Shown one piece after another: positions 62,826-64,000 of a stretch of DNA of 64,000 nt (its first letter is position 1; each line of letters begins with the position of its first letter). The notes below the pieces were generated by a model. That model was not told where the DNA came from, did not search any database, and was given only the letters and a program-made list of their open reading frames with translations. The DNA is taken from the NCBI GenBank assembly GCA_021776525.1, contig JAJFFT010000004.1:928696-992695 (forward strand). Direction: 5' to 3'. The position numbers and the translations under genes were made by a program. Source of the DNA: Robiginitomaculum sp. Lineage in GTDB: Bacteria; Pseudomonadota; Alphaproteobacteria; Caulobacterales; Maricaulaceae.

Positions 62826-64000
62826 ATGGCTAAAGAGAAATTTGAGCGCAACAAGCCGCACGTAAACGTTGGCACGATTGGTCACGTTGACCATGGCAAG
62901 ACGACGTTGACGGCGGCGATCACCAAGTATTTTGGTGAGTTTAAGGCGTATGACGCGATTGACGCGGCACCTGAAGAGCGTGCCCGCGGCATCACCATTT
63001 CAACGGCCCACGTTGAGTATGAGACGGAAAACCGTCACTACGCGCACGTGGATTGCCCAGGTCACGCCGATTATGTGAAGAACATGATCACCGGTGCGGC
63101 ACAGATGGACGGTGGTATTTTGGTGGTTTCGGCTGCTGATGGCCCTATGCCCCAAACCCGCGAGCACATTTTGCTGGCCCGTCAGGTCGGTGTGCCGGCT
63201 CTGGTCGTTTACATGAACAAGGTTGATCAGGTTGACGACGAAGAGCTGCTTGAGCTTGTTGAAATGGAAATCCGCGAGCTTCTGTCTTCTTATGATTTTC
63301 CGGGCGACGATATTCCGATCATCAAGGGGTCTGCTTTGGCTGCCCTGGATGACAGCAATAAAGAGATCGGCGAGAACAGCATTCGCGAGCTGATGGCCGC
63401 TGTTGATGATTACATCCCAACACCGGATCGCCCAGTTGATCAACCCTTCTTGATGCCGATCGAAGATGTGTTCTCAATTTCGGGTCGTGGTACCGTGGTG
63501 ACCGGCCGTGTTGAGCGCGGTGTTGTTAATGTTGGCGACGAAGTTGAGATCGTTGGCATTCGTGACACCACCAAGACGGTCTGTACCGGTGTTGAAATGT
63601 TCCGCAAGCTGCTTGATCGTGGTGAAGCTGGTGACAATATTGGCGCGCTTCTTCGTGGTATTGACCGTGAAGGTGTTGAACGTGGGCAGGTGCTTTGTAA
63701 GCCTGGCTCGATTACACCGCACACCAAGTTTGTTGCCGAAGCCTACATCCTGACCAAGGATGAAGGTGGCCGTCACACGCCGTTCTTTGGTAATTATCGC
63801 CCACAGTTTTACTTCCGGACCACGGATGTTACCGGTGTTGTGACCCTGCCTGAGGGCACGGAAATGGTCATGCCTGGTGACAATGTGAACGTCAATGTTG
63901 AGCTGATCCAGCCCATCGCCATGGAAGAAAAACTCCGCTTTGCCATCCGTGAAGGCGGCCGTACCGTCGGCGCCGGCGTGGTCAGCAAAATTATCGAATA
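62826..64000 (+). CDS. tuf: Elongation factor Tu, stop codon cut at the window edge
   Basis: GTPase that brings aminoacyl-tRNA to the ribosome. All 391 residues appear present: the P-loop [11 protein letters not shown], the switch region [20 protein letters not shown] and NKVD of the G-domain, and domains 2 and 3 ending [14 protein letters not shown]. The frame is open to the last base; the final TA is the start of its stop codon. AATATGGGAAGTTGAA precedes the ATG. Alphaproteobacterial-like sequence. Confidence 0.97.
   Translation, partial: MAKEKFERNKPHVNVGTIGHVDHGKTTLTAAITKYFGEFKAYDAIDAAPEERARGITISTAHVEYETENRHYAHVDCPGHADYVKNMITGAAQMDGGILVVSAADGPMPQTREHILLARQVGVPALVVYMNKVDQVDDEELLELVEMEIRELLSSYDFPGDDIPIIKGSALAALDDSNKEIGENSIRELMAAVDDYIPTPDRPVDQPFLMPIEDVFSISGRGTVVTGRVERGVVNVGDEVEIVGIRDTTKTVCTGVEMFRKLLDRGEAGDNIGALLRGIDREGVERGQVLCKPGSITPHTKFVAEAYILTKDEGGRHTPFFGNYRPQFYFRTTDVTGVVTLPEGTEMVMPGDNVNVNVELIQPIAMEEKLRFAIREGGRTVGAGVVSKIIE

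Overview
The window reads as the chromosome of a free-living alphaproteobacterium. The EF-Tu, AspRS, IMP dehydrogenase, KdsA (so a Gram-negative LPS maker) and FdsAB-type formate dehydrogenase sequences all look alphaproteobacterial. Genes are densely packed with many 4-bp ATGA overlaps. The species cannot be named from the sequence.

Layout. 1-4492: end of an NAD-dependent molybdenum formate dehydrogenase operon (fdsB partial, fdsA, fdhD). 4570-8193: an aminotransferase-kinase fusion protein followed by a secernin-type C69 hydrolase. 8180-12388: a minus-strand operon (TetR regulator, ThDP enzyme, epimerase, SDR) with an inverted repeat in front of the regulator. 12497-16170: minus-strand stress and small-molecule genes (frameshifted nitrilase, uracil-DNA glycosylase-like protein, tautomerase, NTF2-like protein, beta-class GST) with a divergent HxlR regulator. 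16197-22634: a 6.4-kb integrated element bounded by repeats of the 3' end of tRNA-Ser(GCU); it carries a tyrosine integrase, an AlpA-like factor, a probable HUH replication protein, a PC4-like protein and a Sel1-repeat cargo gene. 22898-25435: polyprenyl sugar transferase and sulfotransferase. 25581-26875: an AT-rich pair, DUF5343 protein plus Swt1-type HEPN protein, a candidate defence module. 27176-31209: redoxin, tyrosine/homogentisate genes (maiA, hpd), PhyH and VOC genes. 31349-35970: TonB-dependent receptor, two VOC genes divergent from a SufR-like Cys-rich regulator with a 10-bp inverted-repeat operator, and a lipoprotein methyltransferase. 36063-42386: guaB-yjbR-rRNA methyltransferase-guaA run plus an aryl-CoA ligase. 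42462-50269: cupin, AAC(3)-family protein, aspS, pentapeptide-repeat protein, an unknown nucleotidyltransferase-like protein, a CapD-like dehydratase, kdsA. 50360-58780: a Calvin cycle operon (glpX, prk, tkt, fba, cbbL, cbbS, rpe) preceded by a LuxR-type regulator lacking the phospho-acceptor Asp. 58801-64000: thioredoxin-like gene, GFA protein, methyltransferase, rlmB, tRNA-Tyr, tRNA-Gly, a GIN/DUF2807 surface protein and tuf.

Together, formate dehydrogenase (NADH and CO2 from formate) and a full form IA RuBisCO operon suggest formate-driven or mixotrophic CO2 fixation. The aromatic and CoA-ligase genes suggest use of aromatic compounds as well. The parts most worth following up are the tRNA-Ser element with its HUH protein, the DUF5343-HEPN pair, and the atypical regulator in front of the cbb operon.
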